Assembly (NCBI GenBank): GCA_964625125.1
Contig: CAZVAP010000013.1
Coordinates: 1-19,961 of the forward strand
Source of the DNA: CAZVAP01 sp964625125
Lineage (GTDB): Bacteria; Patescibacteriota; Gracilibacteria; Absconditabacterales; Absconditicoccaceae
Direction of reading: 5' to 3'
DNA: 19,961 nucleotides
The position numbers were made by a program, and so were the translations under genes. Positions 1 through 10,000 of the stretch are shown piece by piece. Every line of letters starts with the position of its first letter. Position 1 is the stretch's first letter. The notes below the pieces were generated by a model that was not told the origin of the DNA, did no database searches, and saw nothing but the letters and a program-made list of their open reading frames with translations.

Positions 1-2
1 CA

Positions 3-119
3 GACGATATGATTACTGAAATTAAAAAGTGAAATTATCAACCATTAATTGATCTTATATGGTTTAATAGATGGATTGGATTATGGGGTGTATATCACTT
101 ATATAAAATTGTTAACTAG
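3..119 (+). CDS. C-terminal end of an unidentified protein (5' truncated)
   Basis: An open frame enters from the left edge and ends at TAG (117-119), leaving 38 residues. One TGA inside it is read as glycine. The tail is aromatic and Trp-rich (LIWFNRWIGLWGVYHLYK), which suggests a membrane-associated or amphipathic C-terminus. The fragment is too short to assign a family. It is the only open frame at the left edge that reaches the promoter region of the next gene, and it has the same strand and codon style as its neighbours. Confidence 0.5.
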
Positions 120-137
120 ATTTGGATACTATCTTTT

Positions 138-165
138 TTGACAAGATATTATTTTTAACTAAAAT
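138..165 (+). promoter_or_regulatory. Putative sigma70-type promoter of the 935-aa gene
   Basis: A perfect -35 hexamer TTGACA (138-143) is followed after 16 nt by TAAAAT (160-165). The expected transcription start is near 172, about 20 nt before the ATG at 194. The -10 lies in a CTAAAATTTAA element that recurs upstream of another gene. Confidence 0.5.
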
Positions 166-193
166 TTAATTGTTTATTACTTAATTTATTAAT

Positions 194-3001
194 ATGACTT
201 CACCAGATAGTTTAAATCAAAAAAAACTATTTAATGATTTAAAAGAGCAAATATCTGAATTAGATTCTTTAAAATCTGATGCTAATTTTGAAAAAACTAG
301 AAAGCAAATTGTAGAAAGTTTGAGAAGTTTAGATAAATATCTTTCTGATAAGAAAAAATTTTCTAGTATTTTATATAAAATTGAAAATAATACTTTCACT
401 GAAGTTGATATATTAGCACTAAAAAATTTACTTTCACAAATAGAGACTAAAAACTTAACTAATACAGAACTTCAAAAAATTAAGGAAATAGTAGATAATA
501 TAAAATCTACTAGATCTCAACTTAATCAACTAAAAAGTAGTATCTCTCTTACTAATTTTGAAGAAAAGAAAGAAGAACTAGAAAAGAAAATTAAGTTTTA
601 TAAGGAAAAACTTGAAGACTTTTCTAAAGAACATCCTATTTGGACTAAAGCTTTGATTTTACTTTTACCAGCTAAACTGGCTGTTTTGTTTAAGAAAAAA
701 GAATCTTCTAATAATGAAGATGTGGGAGACGGAACTATTAAGGATGTTTTAAATAAATTTTTATCATCATTTTCTGTTATAACTGATGTTTTAGCTCAGA
801 TTGCGACTGTGTTTTTTTGATGGTTTGCTCCTAAAGAAATGAAGGATTTATTAAAGAAAATGAAAGAAGATTTTTGAAAAATTGATTCTAAATTGCTTGA
901 AAAAGTTGGTGGAGGTAAATTTTCTGACATTGAATTAGCTCCAGAAAAAATTGTAGAAGCTAAAGATAAGTTACTTAATTATATTGAATCAAAAGCTACA
1001 GATTGGTTTGATATTACGGGGAAAGATGAAAAAACGAAATTTAGAGTAGTTTTAAATAAATGGTGGGACTGAATTAAATATAATGATGGAGTAAATAGTT
1101 TTCTACATAAAATTTTAAATTGAGAAATTAAGTTAAGTAAATTAGGAATTGGAGATATAATAGATTGACTTGGAGTATGATTTAAAGGAGCTTTTAGTTT
1201 ATTATCTTTAATGTATGAGGAAAAGTTAATATCATTACCACAACTTGGACTTAAACTTTTACATAAATGAGGAGATATATTGTTAGAATCAGCTTTGTTT
1301 TTTAAAAAAGCAATTGGTGCTAGTTTGGGTATTTATTCTTTGGAGGATGTTTATAATTTTATAAATACTAATAATCTTATAAAAGACCAAAAAGATATGT
1401 TCATGGTTATGATTTATAGAGCTATAAATACACCACCATTTTCTCTTTTACAACATATTGCAGCTTTACCATTTTATGCATTATCAGCTGCAGCTAATGC
1501 TACTAGGGAAATTAAAAGCTGAAAAATGTTTATTGAAGCTTTAAAATGAGATTCAATTACCAATCAACTTAAACTTTTAGAAAAAATTGAAGAAGAAGTA
1601 ACTGACAGAAAATGACATCTTTATGAACTAATCTCTGAGGCTACAGAATATTATAAAAAATGAATTGTTGTAAGTTATGCTTATTCAGTTGCAAAAAATG
1701 ATGTGGATAAATTTAAAGAAATTTTAAAAAAGTATGGTTTGCCTGAAGATACTATTATTTCTTTAACAAAAAAAGATTTGTCAGATAAAACTATTGCTAA
1801 TTTTGTAGATAACATGGCTTCAAATATAAGAAATTTGGATGAAACTTACGGTAAATCATTACCAGAAGCTGTTAAAGTTGCAATTGGTTGAGTTGTATGA
1901 GAGACAAATTTGTTTAAGCAAGTAGTAAATAAACTTTCAACTGCTTTGAAAGATAATTCTGAAATGTTTAAAAAATGAAAGATATTTGATTTTTATAGAA
2001 GGTGGACATGAAAAGTAAAGTTTGCTATTGATTCAGCAGGAAATGTAAAATTATTGGATTATATACACTTTACTTGAGATGTTAAGGATTTTAAAGATTT
2101 TACTGAAGATTTAAGGCAACTAGCTGTTCATAGTCCTGATATTGTGAAATTTTTATTTAGAAACGGTCCAGTTATTATTTTGTGAAAAGATATTATTAAT
2201 GCTTTTAAAAAAGGAGATAATGTTGCTTGAGAAATAGCAAAAATTTATGCAGAATTTATACCAATTGTTGGTCCAATAATGTTTTTTAATAGCTCTGAGA
2301 AAAAAGATTTATCTATTCGGGGAACTACTGGAGTATGGTTATGATTAGATATTTGGTGGGTTTTTAAAGTTAAACCTAAGAACTTACTTAAACTAGCTGC
2401 TATGCCAGCAATTGAAACAGCTCAGTTTATTTGAAATACTGTTGATATTTTAAGCAGGTATAAATTTGCATGAAAAACTATAGAAAAGTTATCTACTATG
2501 AAATTAAAATGAAAATTAGCAATAGCTGCTGGTATTTTGTTGGTTTTGTATGGAATGTATAAATATATTACTGATGATAATGAATTTGTTAATACTTTAG
2601 CTAATATAGCAAAGCAATCTGGGTGAGTTGAAGCAGTAAATGAATATATTGTTAATAATTGGAAAACTTTTGATGAAGAAGAAAAAAAACAGCTTATTAT
2701 TGCTTTTATAGGTCAAAAACTTTGATTAACTCCAGACTTATTAGAAAAATATATTGATGATGTGGATATTTTTAATGGAAAAGTTACTTTACATTTAACT
2801 GATGAATGAGAAAAAGCACCTGTTATGAAAGAAAAATTACGTGCTATGAAACCTATTATTCAGCTTACTTTATCAAAACTTGGTTATCCAAATGATTCAT
2901 TTAAAATTGCAGGTGAAGAATCTTGGTCGGATAATATAAAAGAGGAATGGAAAAAAATATTGAAAAAAATGAAGGCAAACTATAAACAATTAGCAGCTTA
3001 A
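194..3001 (+). CDS. Large unrecognised helical, partly membrane protein, 935 aa
   Basis: Read with TGA as glycine, this is one uninterrupted 935-residue frame from ATG 194 to TAA 2999-3001. I do not recognise a family. Residues about 10-150 are Lys/Glu/Leu-rich and look like a long coiled coil. Hydrophobic stretches follow at about 153-166 (ALILLLPAKLAVLF) and 190-212, then amphipathic and hydrophobic helices through the middle (for example around 423-437 and 683-700). A clear membrane-spanning candidate lies near 775-792 (LAIAAGILLVLYGMYKYI). The C-terminal 140 residues are charged and helical. No catalytic motif or signal peptide is evident. The ATG follows a TTGACA promoter and has no Shine-Dalgarno. 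Dozens of in-frame TGA codons, with very few TAA/TAG in other roles, show the frame is real and not a row of pseudogene fragments. A structural, envelope or attachment role is possible but is only inference. Confidence 0.85.
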
Positions 3002-3035
3002 AAATCCAAATGGAAAAATTTATATGAGATATTCA

Positions 3036-3041
3036 TATAAT
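3036..3041 (+). promoter_or_regulatory. Possible -10 box with very short leader
   Basis: A consensus TATAAT sits 16 nt before ATG 3057, so transcription would start only about 8-10 nt before the codon. No convincing -35 is visible; the region upstream offers only TGGAAA at poor spacing. The assignment rests on the -10 match and on the gene that follows. Confidence 0.35.
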
Positions 3042-3056
3042 GTAGAATTGAAAAAA

Positions 3057-3542
3057 ATGGATATAAGATTTTTATGTAAAATGAGTTTTTAACAGGCTTC
3101 ATTGAGGACATGAGGCCTTTTTATTATATTTAAAAAGGAAAATTTCCTATTTTTATGGTGAAAAAATTAAGCTGGTTGTTGCATTAGAATGAGATGATAT
3201 TGTTAAACTTAAAAAAGGTTCTAAAAGACCTTTTGATAACGAAATTATTAGGAAAGAAAAAATGGAAAATACAAATTTAGTTGGTTTAGTTTTGATTAGT
3301 CATAATAAAGGTAGACTTTTTGTTAAAGAAATGAATAAAATATGAGTAGATTATTTTGTAGTTTCTGAGGAATATATTAAATCATTAAAGTTATTGCTTT
3401 TAATTAAAAATAAATTAAAACAACAGGGTATTAAAATATTCCTAGCAAGATATAAACAATATCCAAGATTTGGTGTTGATATTTATGCTAAAAATATTCA
3501 TACTAGTAATTTAGTTAACGAAAATTTCTTTGTGAAAATTAC
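3057..3542 (+). CDS. HxGH nucleotidyltransferase-like protein, apparent 1-nt frameshift, 3' end in assembly gap
   Basis: The frame encodes GVFNRLHGGHEAFL, the nucleotide-binding HxGH signature of the cytidylyltransferase/phosphopantetheine adenylyltransferase-like superfamily. It is followed by KLVVALEGDDIVKLKKGSKR, NEIIRKEKMEN and GVDYFVVSEEYIKSL, which match the family layout of sugar/alcohol nucleotidyltransferases. Such enzymes transfer a nucleotide from CTP or ATP to a phosphorylated substrate; the substrate is unknown here. The conserved frame has a TAA at 3064-3066 and no ATG, GTG or TTG before the motif. ATG 3057 lies in the adjacent frame. Removing one T from the T5 run at 3069-3073 joins them and gives MDIRFYVKGVFNRLHGGH, exactly the expected N-terminus. 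This is a sequencing error, a true mutation, or slippage. The frame runs into the N gap at 3543, so the end, and any fusion to the downstream RluA, is unknown. Confidence 0.65.
3094..3131 (+). terminator. Terminator-like hairpin inside the start of the nucleotidyltransferase frame
   Basis: AGGCTTCAT (3094-3102) pairs with ATGAGGCCT (3110-3118) as a 9-bp stem with one G-U pair and a 7-nt loop, followed by TTTTTATTATATTT. It looks like an intrinsic terminator of the gene ending at 3001, but it also encodes the RLHGGHEA active-site motif of the next gene. It could act as an attenuator for the downstream gene, or the overlap may be chance. Confidence 0.5.
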
Positions 3543-3642
3543 NNNNNNNNNNNNNNNNNNNNNNNNNNNNNNNNNNNNNNNNNNNNNNNNNNNNNNNNNN
3601 NNNNNNNNNNNNNNNNNNNNNNNNNNNNNNNNNNNNNNNNNN
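3543..3642. other. Assembly gap of 100 Ns
   Basis: Exactly 100 N characters, the usual placeholder for a scaffold gap of unknown length. The true missing sequence should contain the N-terminal part of the RluA-like enzyme downstream, at least the usual segment before the RLD motif, so the real gap is probably longer than 100 bases. The frame match on the two sides carries no information. Confidence 0.95.
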
Positions 3643-4098
3643 TTGTTAAATAGACTTGATAATGATACAAGCTGATTTTTGTATTTTGCAAAAAGTAAAA
3701 AAATTTATGAAAAATTTAAAGAATCTCAGAAACTAAATAAAATTCATAAGATTTATTATGCTAAAGTTGAAAGTAAAAATTTAAAGAAAGGATTAAACTT
3801 TGTTATAGATTCTCCAATTATGCACAAAAATAAATCTAAAATGATAGTAATTAAAACTAAATTTGATGAAAAAAAAGGAAGAGGAAAAAAACACTTTGTG
3901 AAAACTTTAGTTGAGGTTGTAGAAATAGAAAATAATTATGCTTGGTTAAAGGTTAAAATTACTAAATGAATTAGACATCAAATTAGGGTACATTTAGCTA
4001 GTATGTGATTGCCTATTGTTTGAGATAAACTTTATGGTTGAAAACTATCTGATAGGTTGTATTTATTTTCAGTTGGGATAAAAGATTGTAATGATTAG
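3643..4098 (+). CDS. RluA-family rRNA/tRNA pseudouridine synthase, C-terminal part
   Basis: This enzyme family isomerises uridine to pseudouridine in RNA. After the gap the frame opens with LLNRLDNDTSGFLYFAKS, which is the RluA motif HRLDxxTSG; the catalytic aspartate is the GAT at 3658-3660. The first motif residue is Asn where His is usual. Further on, GIRHQIRVHLASMGLPIVGD and then KLYGG form the second family signature, ending at TAG 4096-4098. Four conserved glycines in this C-terminal signature are encoded by TGA. The N-terminal part of the catalytic domain, and any S4 RNA-binding domain, are lost in the gap. It is the 3' neighbour of the nucleotidyltransferase frame; separate genes seem more likely than a fusion, but the gap prevents a decision. 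The specific RNA target cannot be told from sequence. Confidence 0.9.
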
Positions 4099-4113
4099 AT
4101 TTATTTTTATTAT
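4086..4113 (+). promoter_or_regulatory. Possible promoter of the nuclease-recombinase pair
   Basis: TTGTAA (4086-4091) and TATTAT (4108-4113) are spaced 16 nt apart, giving a predicted start near 4120 and a leader of about 22 nt to ATG 4143. An 11-nt perfect palindrome CTAAAATTTAG (4116-4126) lies across the presumed start site. The -35 overlaps the end of the RluA-like gene. Confidence 0.35.
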
Positions 4114-4142
4114 AGCTAAAATTTAGTTAGTTTTTTATTAAT

Positions 4143-5306
4143 ATGCCTGTTTATAGCTTTTCCCAAATTCAAACTTATTTACAATGTCCTTTGAAATATA
4201 AATTTAGATATATTGATAAAATTATTCCAGAAAGTGAGGAAAATCTTCATCTTATTTTGTGAACTGAAGTTCATTCAGCTTTAGAATGGTTGTATCAAAA
4301 AGTTAATTCTTTTATTGTACCAAAATATGAGGAATTAGAAAAAATATTTTTGGAAAATTTTAATAAAAAAATTAAAAATCTTAATGAAGATAAGGACACT
4401 ATCCAAGAATTTCTTATAAGAGGAAAAAACTATTTAAAAAATTTTTATGAAAGACATTATCCTTTTGATGATATAAAAGTTGTTTGAACTGAACTTCAGC
4501 TATATATTGATTTAAATGAGAATATTAAATTTCAAGGTTATATTGATAGATTGGATAAAAAGTGAAATGATTTTATAATTACAGATTATAAAACAAATAA
4601 AAATTTACCTCCTGAAGATAAAACTTATTATCAGGAACAGCTAACTTTGTATGCTTTAGGTGTTAAGCAAAGGTATTGAAAGTATTTAAATAAAATTTTT
4701 TGAAATTTAGAATATCTTCATTTTGATTTACAGGATTTTTGGGAGATTACTGAAGAAGATATAGAAAAAGTAAAAAACAAGTATTTAGAAATTGTGAAAA
4801 AAATTGAATTAAAGAAAATAGAATATAATTTGTGAAATGAAGAAGCTTTTTGACCTAATGAAAGTTCTAATTGTAAATTTTGTGATTATAAGAGTATTTG
4901 TCCTTTATTTTCTCAAATTTATTGAGAGGTAGATTATAAGGATTTATGAGAAGAAGCTTTAAAGTCTCTTATTGATGAATATGTTAAACTTTCTCAGAAG
5001 AAAGCAGAAATAGATAAAATTCTTAAAGAAAATAAAAAAATAATAGAAAACTTTGCTAAAGACAATAATCTAAAGGTAGTTTATGGAAATGATTTTAAAA
5101 TAAAAATTTCAGAGTTAGTTAATTATAAAATTTTAAATAAGGAAAAATTAATGGAGTTTCTTAATTCAAAATGATTACTTGATAAGGTGTTGGATATAGA
5201 TAGATTTAAGCTAAATAAACTTTTAAAAGAAAATTCTTTTCAACTGGGTAATGATATTATTGAGGTTAATAAATCTTTAGTTTTTAGAGGTAGTAAGCAT
5301 AACTAA
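4143..5306 (+). CDS. PD-(D/E)XK family nuclease, RecB/AddB/Cas4-like, with 4Fe-4S cluster
   Basis: The 387-residue product resembles PDDEXK_1 nucleases, which process DNA ends during recombination, repair or (as Cas4) spacer capture. The N-terminus has YSFSQIQTYLQCPLKYKFRY, typical of RecB-like domains, followed by GTEVHSALEWLY with the family His. The catalytic core is visible as GYIDRLD (Asp135) and ITDYKT (Asp148, Lys150), then the QLTLYAL helix. Four cysteines at 15, 244, 247 and 253 (C...C-x2-C-x5-C) match the Fe-S staple of AddB and Cas4. The last 130 residues are charged, helical and unrecognised. No helicase motifs are present, and no cas1/cas2 or CRISPR array lies in the window, so a CRISPR role has no support here. 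A Xer-type recombinase starts 21 nt downstream, suggesting cotranscription and a DNA-repair or recombination setting. Confidence 0.88.
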
Positions 5307-5327
5307 TTTATAATTTAATTTTTTTGA

Positions 5328-6242
5328 ATGGAAACAAAGCATGAGATAAAATATTATGTTAATCTTTTTTTGGAAAATTTAGAGTCAGAAAAAAATTACT
5401 CTGAAAATACTATATCTAACTATAAGTTATGGTTTGAAAAATTTATAGGTTTTATGCAAGTTATTCAAAATAAACACTTTATAGAGGATTTAACTGTTGA
5501 AGATATACTGCTTTATCGTTCATTTTTGAAATCTGAAGGTTTATCAGTAAAAACTATAAATTACCATATAGTTGCTTTAAGGTCTTTTTGGAAATTTTTA
5601 AAAAGGTTTTGACTAATGCCTTTTCCATTAGAAGAGCTTGAATTGTCTAAGATAGAACCTAGAAAAATTACTTTTTTAACAGAAGAAGAATTGAAAAAAT
5701 TACTTTCTATGCCTGAAAAATTTGAGAAAAATGAATTAAAAAAATATAGAGATTTAGCTATTTTACATGTTTTATATGGGTCTTGATTAAGAGTATCTGA
5801 ATTAATTAATTTAAAAAAAGAACAAGTTATGTTTGAGACAAACCAACTTACTATAATTTGAAAGGGTAGGAAACAAAGAGCAGTGTTTTTAACTAAACAA
5901 GCTCAAGAGTATTTAAAAAAATATTTTAATTTAAGAAATGATAATTCTGATTATGTTTTTATTTCTTTATCAAATAATTCTTATTGAAAACCTCTTACTA
6001 GAATGGCAGTTGATTTATTGGTAAGAGAATACTCTTCTTTAGCTTGAATTGAAAAAAAAGTAACTCCTCATACATTAAGGCATAGCTTTGCAACTACCTT
6101 ATTAAAAAATTGAGCTGATATAAGGTCTGTTCAGTTATTATTGGGTCATAGTAGTATTTTAACTACTCAGATTTATACTCATATTTCAGATAAGCATTTA
6201 CAAAAAGTACATTCATTAATAGAGTTACAAGACAAATTATAA
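5328..6242 (+). CDS. xer: Tyrosine recombinase, XerC/XerD type
   Basis: The 304-residue protein has the length and two-domain layout of Xer recombinases, which resolve chromosome dimers at dif sites. Residues about 5-95 form the SAM-like core-binding domain (SENTISNYKLWFEKFIGF, SVKTINYHIVALRSFWKFL). The catalytic domain shows all active-site residues: Arg155 in YGSGLRVSEL, Lys179 in GKGRKQR, His248 and Arg251 in TPHTLRHSFAT, His274 in LGHSS, and the nucleophile Tyr283 in TQIYTHI. The glycine just before LRVSEL is encoded by TGA. Start ATG 5328 is 21 nt after the nuclease stop, without a Shine-Dalgarno. It ends shortly after the catalytic tyrosine, as usual. No inverted repeats or att-like sites were seen flanking it, so a housekeeping role is more likely than an integrase role. 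XerC and XerD cannot be separated from sequence alone. Confidence 0.93.
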
Positions 6243-6243
6243 T

Positions 6244-6270
6244 TGTTTTTTACTTAGAAATTTTTATATT
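6244..6270 (+). promoter_or_regulatory. Weak candidate promoter of the YebC gene
   Basis: TTGTTT (6244-6249) and TATATT (6265-6270) are separated by 15 nt in the 63-nt space before ATG 6306. The leader would be about 28 nt. In such AT-rich DNA this match is only suggestive. Confidence 0.25.
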
Positions 6271-6305
6271 AGCAGAGACTTTTTATTTTTTAATTTTGAA
6301 ATTTT

Positions 6306-7061
6306 ATGGCAGGACATAGTAAGTGGCATAATATAAAACATAGGAAGGCTGCACAAGATGCTAAAAAAGCAAAAATATATGCAAAATTAGCAAAGTTTAT
6401 TCAATTGGAAGCAATGAAAGGTGCAGATCCAGATATGAATCCTGGATTGGCTTTAGCAATTGCAAAAGCAAAATCAGCTGGTGTTCCAAAGCCAGTTATT
6501 GAGAAAGCTATAGCAAAAGGTTCAGGTCAAGTACAAGGTGAAAATTTAGAAGAAATTTTTTATGAAGGTTATGGACCTGCAGGTGTTGCATTGTATATAA
6601 AGTGTATTACTTCCAATAAAAATAGGTCTGCTTCAAATGTTAGAGCAATCTTAACTAAATATGGTTGAAATATGGGTCAAGCTGGTTCTGTAGCTTGGCA
6701 ATTTTCTCCTAAATGAGTTATTTATGTAAGTTGAAAAGTTGAGAAAATAAAAGAAAAATGAAAAGAAGTAGAAAAAATTATTCCATTAGATGAAAATTTT
6801 GAAGAGGTTTTGTTAGAAACTGATGTTGAAGATTTTGAAATTGATGAAAATGGTGCAAGAATTGTTACTGCAAGAGAAGACTTAGCTAAAGTTACCAAGT
6901 TTTTAGAAGAAAATGGCTATAAAATAGAATCATCTGAAATAGAATATGTTCCACAAAATACAGTTTCATTATCTGAAGAGGAGGAAGAAAAATTGCAAAA
7001 GTTAATTGATGCACTTGAAGATGATGATGATGTTGATAGTGTTTATCATAATGCTGCTTAA
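6306..7061 (+). CDS. yebC: YebC/PmpR (TACO1) family protein
   Basis: The 251-residue product begins with the family hallmark MAGHSKWHNIKHRKAAQDAK and has the usual YebC length. Other signatures are NPGLALAIAKAKSAGVPK, the EIFYEGYGPAGVALYIKC segment, NKNRSASNVRAILTKYGG and GSVAWQF. The acidic C-terminal domain ends in a DDDDVDSVYHN motif, as in other members. The family includes DNA-binding transcriptional regulators and proteins that help ribosomes through difficult motifs; which role applies here is unknown. TGA-coded glycines occur at conserved positions, for example the second Gly of KYGGNMGQAGS. The next gene, a huge membrane protein, starts 24 nt after its stop and is probably cotranscribed. 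Confidence 0.95.
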
Positions 7062-7085
7062 TTTTTAATTTTTTAAAATTTAACT

Positions 7086-10000
7086 ATGAAATATTTAACT
7101 TATATTTTAGGTGCTATTTTAGGATTTTTATCTTTATTTTGGTTTGATGCATATTTGGCTAATCATACATATTACTTTTCTATGCTTTCAAATTTTACTT
7201 ATTGGATGATAGTTATTTTAGGGATTTTTATTACTTTTTGATATGTATGGTATTTCTTTGAATCTAAGTCTTCATGGACTAAAAAATTGCTAATTTTATT
7301 TGGTGTATTTGTTGTTTTTTCATTAATTTTGTGACTTTTAAAAGGAGGATTTGCTTCTTGATGAATTTTTATATTGCCAATAAATTATTTTATAGTTTTT
7401 TCTTTTTTGTTGATTTTATTGCTTGCTTCATTTTGAATTGGTAATTTATTTTTAAAAAACTTTACTTTTGAAAAAACTATTTATGAAATTGCTATAAAGT
7501 TAGCAACTTGATTGAGTGTATTGTTGATAGTTTTGTATTACATTACTGCTTTTCAAATCTTATATACTCCAGTAGCTTGGCTGGTTTTCTTAATTTTACT
7601 TTGAATTGTTTTTTATACTAGAAAAGATATAGCAAATGTATTTTCTAATTTAAAAGAGGAGATTTTTTCTTTTTATTCTTGATTGAAAGAAAAGCCATTT
7701 TTAAAGTGGTCTTTATTTGCTATATTTTCAGTAGCTTTATGGTATGTTTTTATTTGATTTAATTATACATTTATACCATATCCTACTGCTTGGGATGCAA
7801 ATCATGCTTATATGTTTATTCCTAGAGTGTTAGGAATTTATAATTGATATCCATGGAATATTGATTTTAGACCAGATTTATATATTTGGTATTGATTACT
7901 AGCTTGGCTTTATAAATTGGGTGGATGGACTTGGTTTGCTCCAGATACTTGGATGATAGTTTTTAATTTTCTATGAGGATTATTATCATTGTTTTTTGGT
8001 TTTATGTTGGTATCTACATTAGTTAGATTTGTTTCAGGTTCACCTTCTGAAAAATTTAAATCTAGTTTGCTACTTGTTTTATGATATGTTTTGGTGTTGG
8101 CTCGGTTAACTTCTTGAAATGGTGCTTTTTTAGTTTTTGTGGATAATAAAACAGATTTAGCTGTTTTGTCATTTGTGATTTTGTGATTGTTTTTAGCATT
8201 ATATGCATTATGGCAGATAAAATTAAAACATATTAATAAAAAACAAATTTTATTTTTTGTTTTCCTATCCTGATTTTTCTTTGCTATTGCAAATTTAATT
8301 AAACCTACAGCTACTTTTGATTTTTTTGAAACTACAATTGTATTTACTATTTTAGAGATTGGTTTTTTATTGGTAATTGCTTTAATATTATTTGTTGTTG
8401 GTTTATTGTCTTTATTGAACTTTAGAGGTTTTGATAAAGCAGTAAGTCCTATTTGGTCTAAAACATTATTTTGATCAGGTTTTATTTTAGGTATAGCTAA
8501 TACTATTTGGGCTTTTTTCAAAAAAAGATTCCAATTGTTGGTTTTGTTAGTGTTTATAGTAAGTTTTATTTTAACTTTAGTATTTACTAAGGGTATTTTT
8601 GGTCTAGTTCAGATAGCTCATTGAGAAAAAATTGTTAAAAAACCTGTTACAATTGCTAGTTCATTGATAATGGCTTCTGACTTGCCAGTTCAGCCTCAAA
8701 ATGAATTAACTGGTTCTTTATATAAGAATTTAAAAAAAGTTATAGGTTCTTCTTATAATGAAGATAATGGAAGATATGTTGGTTATGGCTCTAAAAATTT
8801 TTGAAATGTATGGTGGAGTTTTATTGTTCCAGATATTTTTAAAAACAAAATTTGTGTAGGGTTTAAAAATGTTAAGTGTGCTAACAAAATTGATTTAAAT
8901 AAAAATAAGGATTTATTAAATAATTTGGTTTTACAAATTTATAATAATAAGTCAGAAACTTCTTTTAATGATTATGTTGCTTGACTTTTAGATCTTGCAA
9001 TCAAGAAGTCTTCATTAGACCAAGTTGCACAACAATTGAATGTTTCTACAGATCAACCAACTTGGAAAATAAAAAAAGAAGTATTTAAAAAATTGGCTGA
9101 AAATGTTCAAAATAAAACTTTGTTAGATTTAAAGAAATCTTTATCATCTGGAAAATTGAATTTTGAGTCTTTGCCTGTATTTTTGCAAACAAATATAAAT
9201 AAAGAATTAATTAATCAATTAAGTACATCGGGATATGTTATTTCATCAGTATCAATACCTTATAAATATTTAGTGCCATTTAATGTTGTATTTAATTGGT
9301 CTTTACAAAATTTAAGTTCTTATTATACAGATATTGGAATTGTATGGTTAGTGTTATTTTTTGTAGTAATTTTTGCATTGTTTTATGGTGTATATTTAAT
9401 TTTTAAAGGTATCTTAGAAAAATCTCCTACTTTGCAATATGATTGAAAATTAATTTTTGCATTTGCTTTTGCTACTTTGATTTGATGGACTATCTGGTAT
9501 TTTGTTGCTTCAGGAATTATATGGTATAATATTGGTTGAATTATTTGGTTGATAATTACTACTTTAATTTTTCTATCAAAATGGGAAGATAAAAATATTT
9601 TATTATGGGTAATTTTTGTGGTAAGTGTTTTGTCTATATTTTTAAATTTAATTAGAATTTCTTCTCAAGGTTGAGGGGAAATACAAAACTGGTATAGAAG
9701 TTCAGTAGGTTATGTTTATAATTATAAACTTGCTAATGGGGGAATTATGCCTGAAAAAGAACTAAAAATACCATATAATTTCGATGATGTTTTTCATTTG
9801 CAGTTTAATATGTATAAATGACCTATTAAAGCTATAAATAATAGAACACCTAATCAAATGGCTATTATTGGTTGAACTTATATGAGATATTTTGTTAAAA
9901 ATCAAAATAAAATTTTATGAGATCAATTTTTGATGTGGTTATGGAGAATGGGGTCAGATAATAATCCAGAAAATACATATAAAAGATTTAAAGATAATGG

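Noticed and set aside
194..2999. Reading the left region as a row of small genes or a decayed pseudogene
   Set aside because: Only TGA interrupts the frame, never TAA or TAG, and TGA is glycine in every recognisable gene of the window.
4143..5306. Cas4 of a CRISPR system
   Set aside because: The Fe-S nuclease signature fits Cas4, but no cas1, cas2 or array is present, and the same signature occurs in AddB-like repair nucleases.
5307..6305. Mobile element around the Xer-type recombinase
   Set aside because: No terminal inverted repeats, att-like direct repeats or phage genes flank it, and the neighbours are housekeeping-like genes.
7910..8521. 203-codon open frame on the - strand
   Set aside because: It lies wholly inside the 1195-aa membrane protein gene. 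Its Lys/Asn/Thr-rich composition is what antisense of a Leu/Phe/Gly-rich AT-rich gene produces, and it has no recognisable motif.
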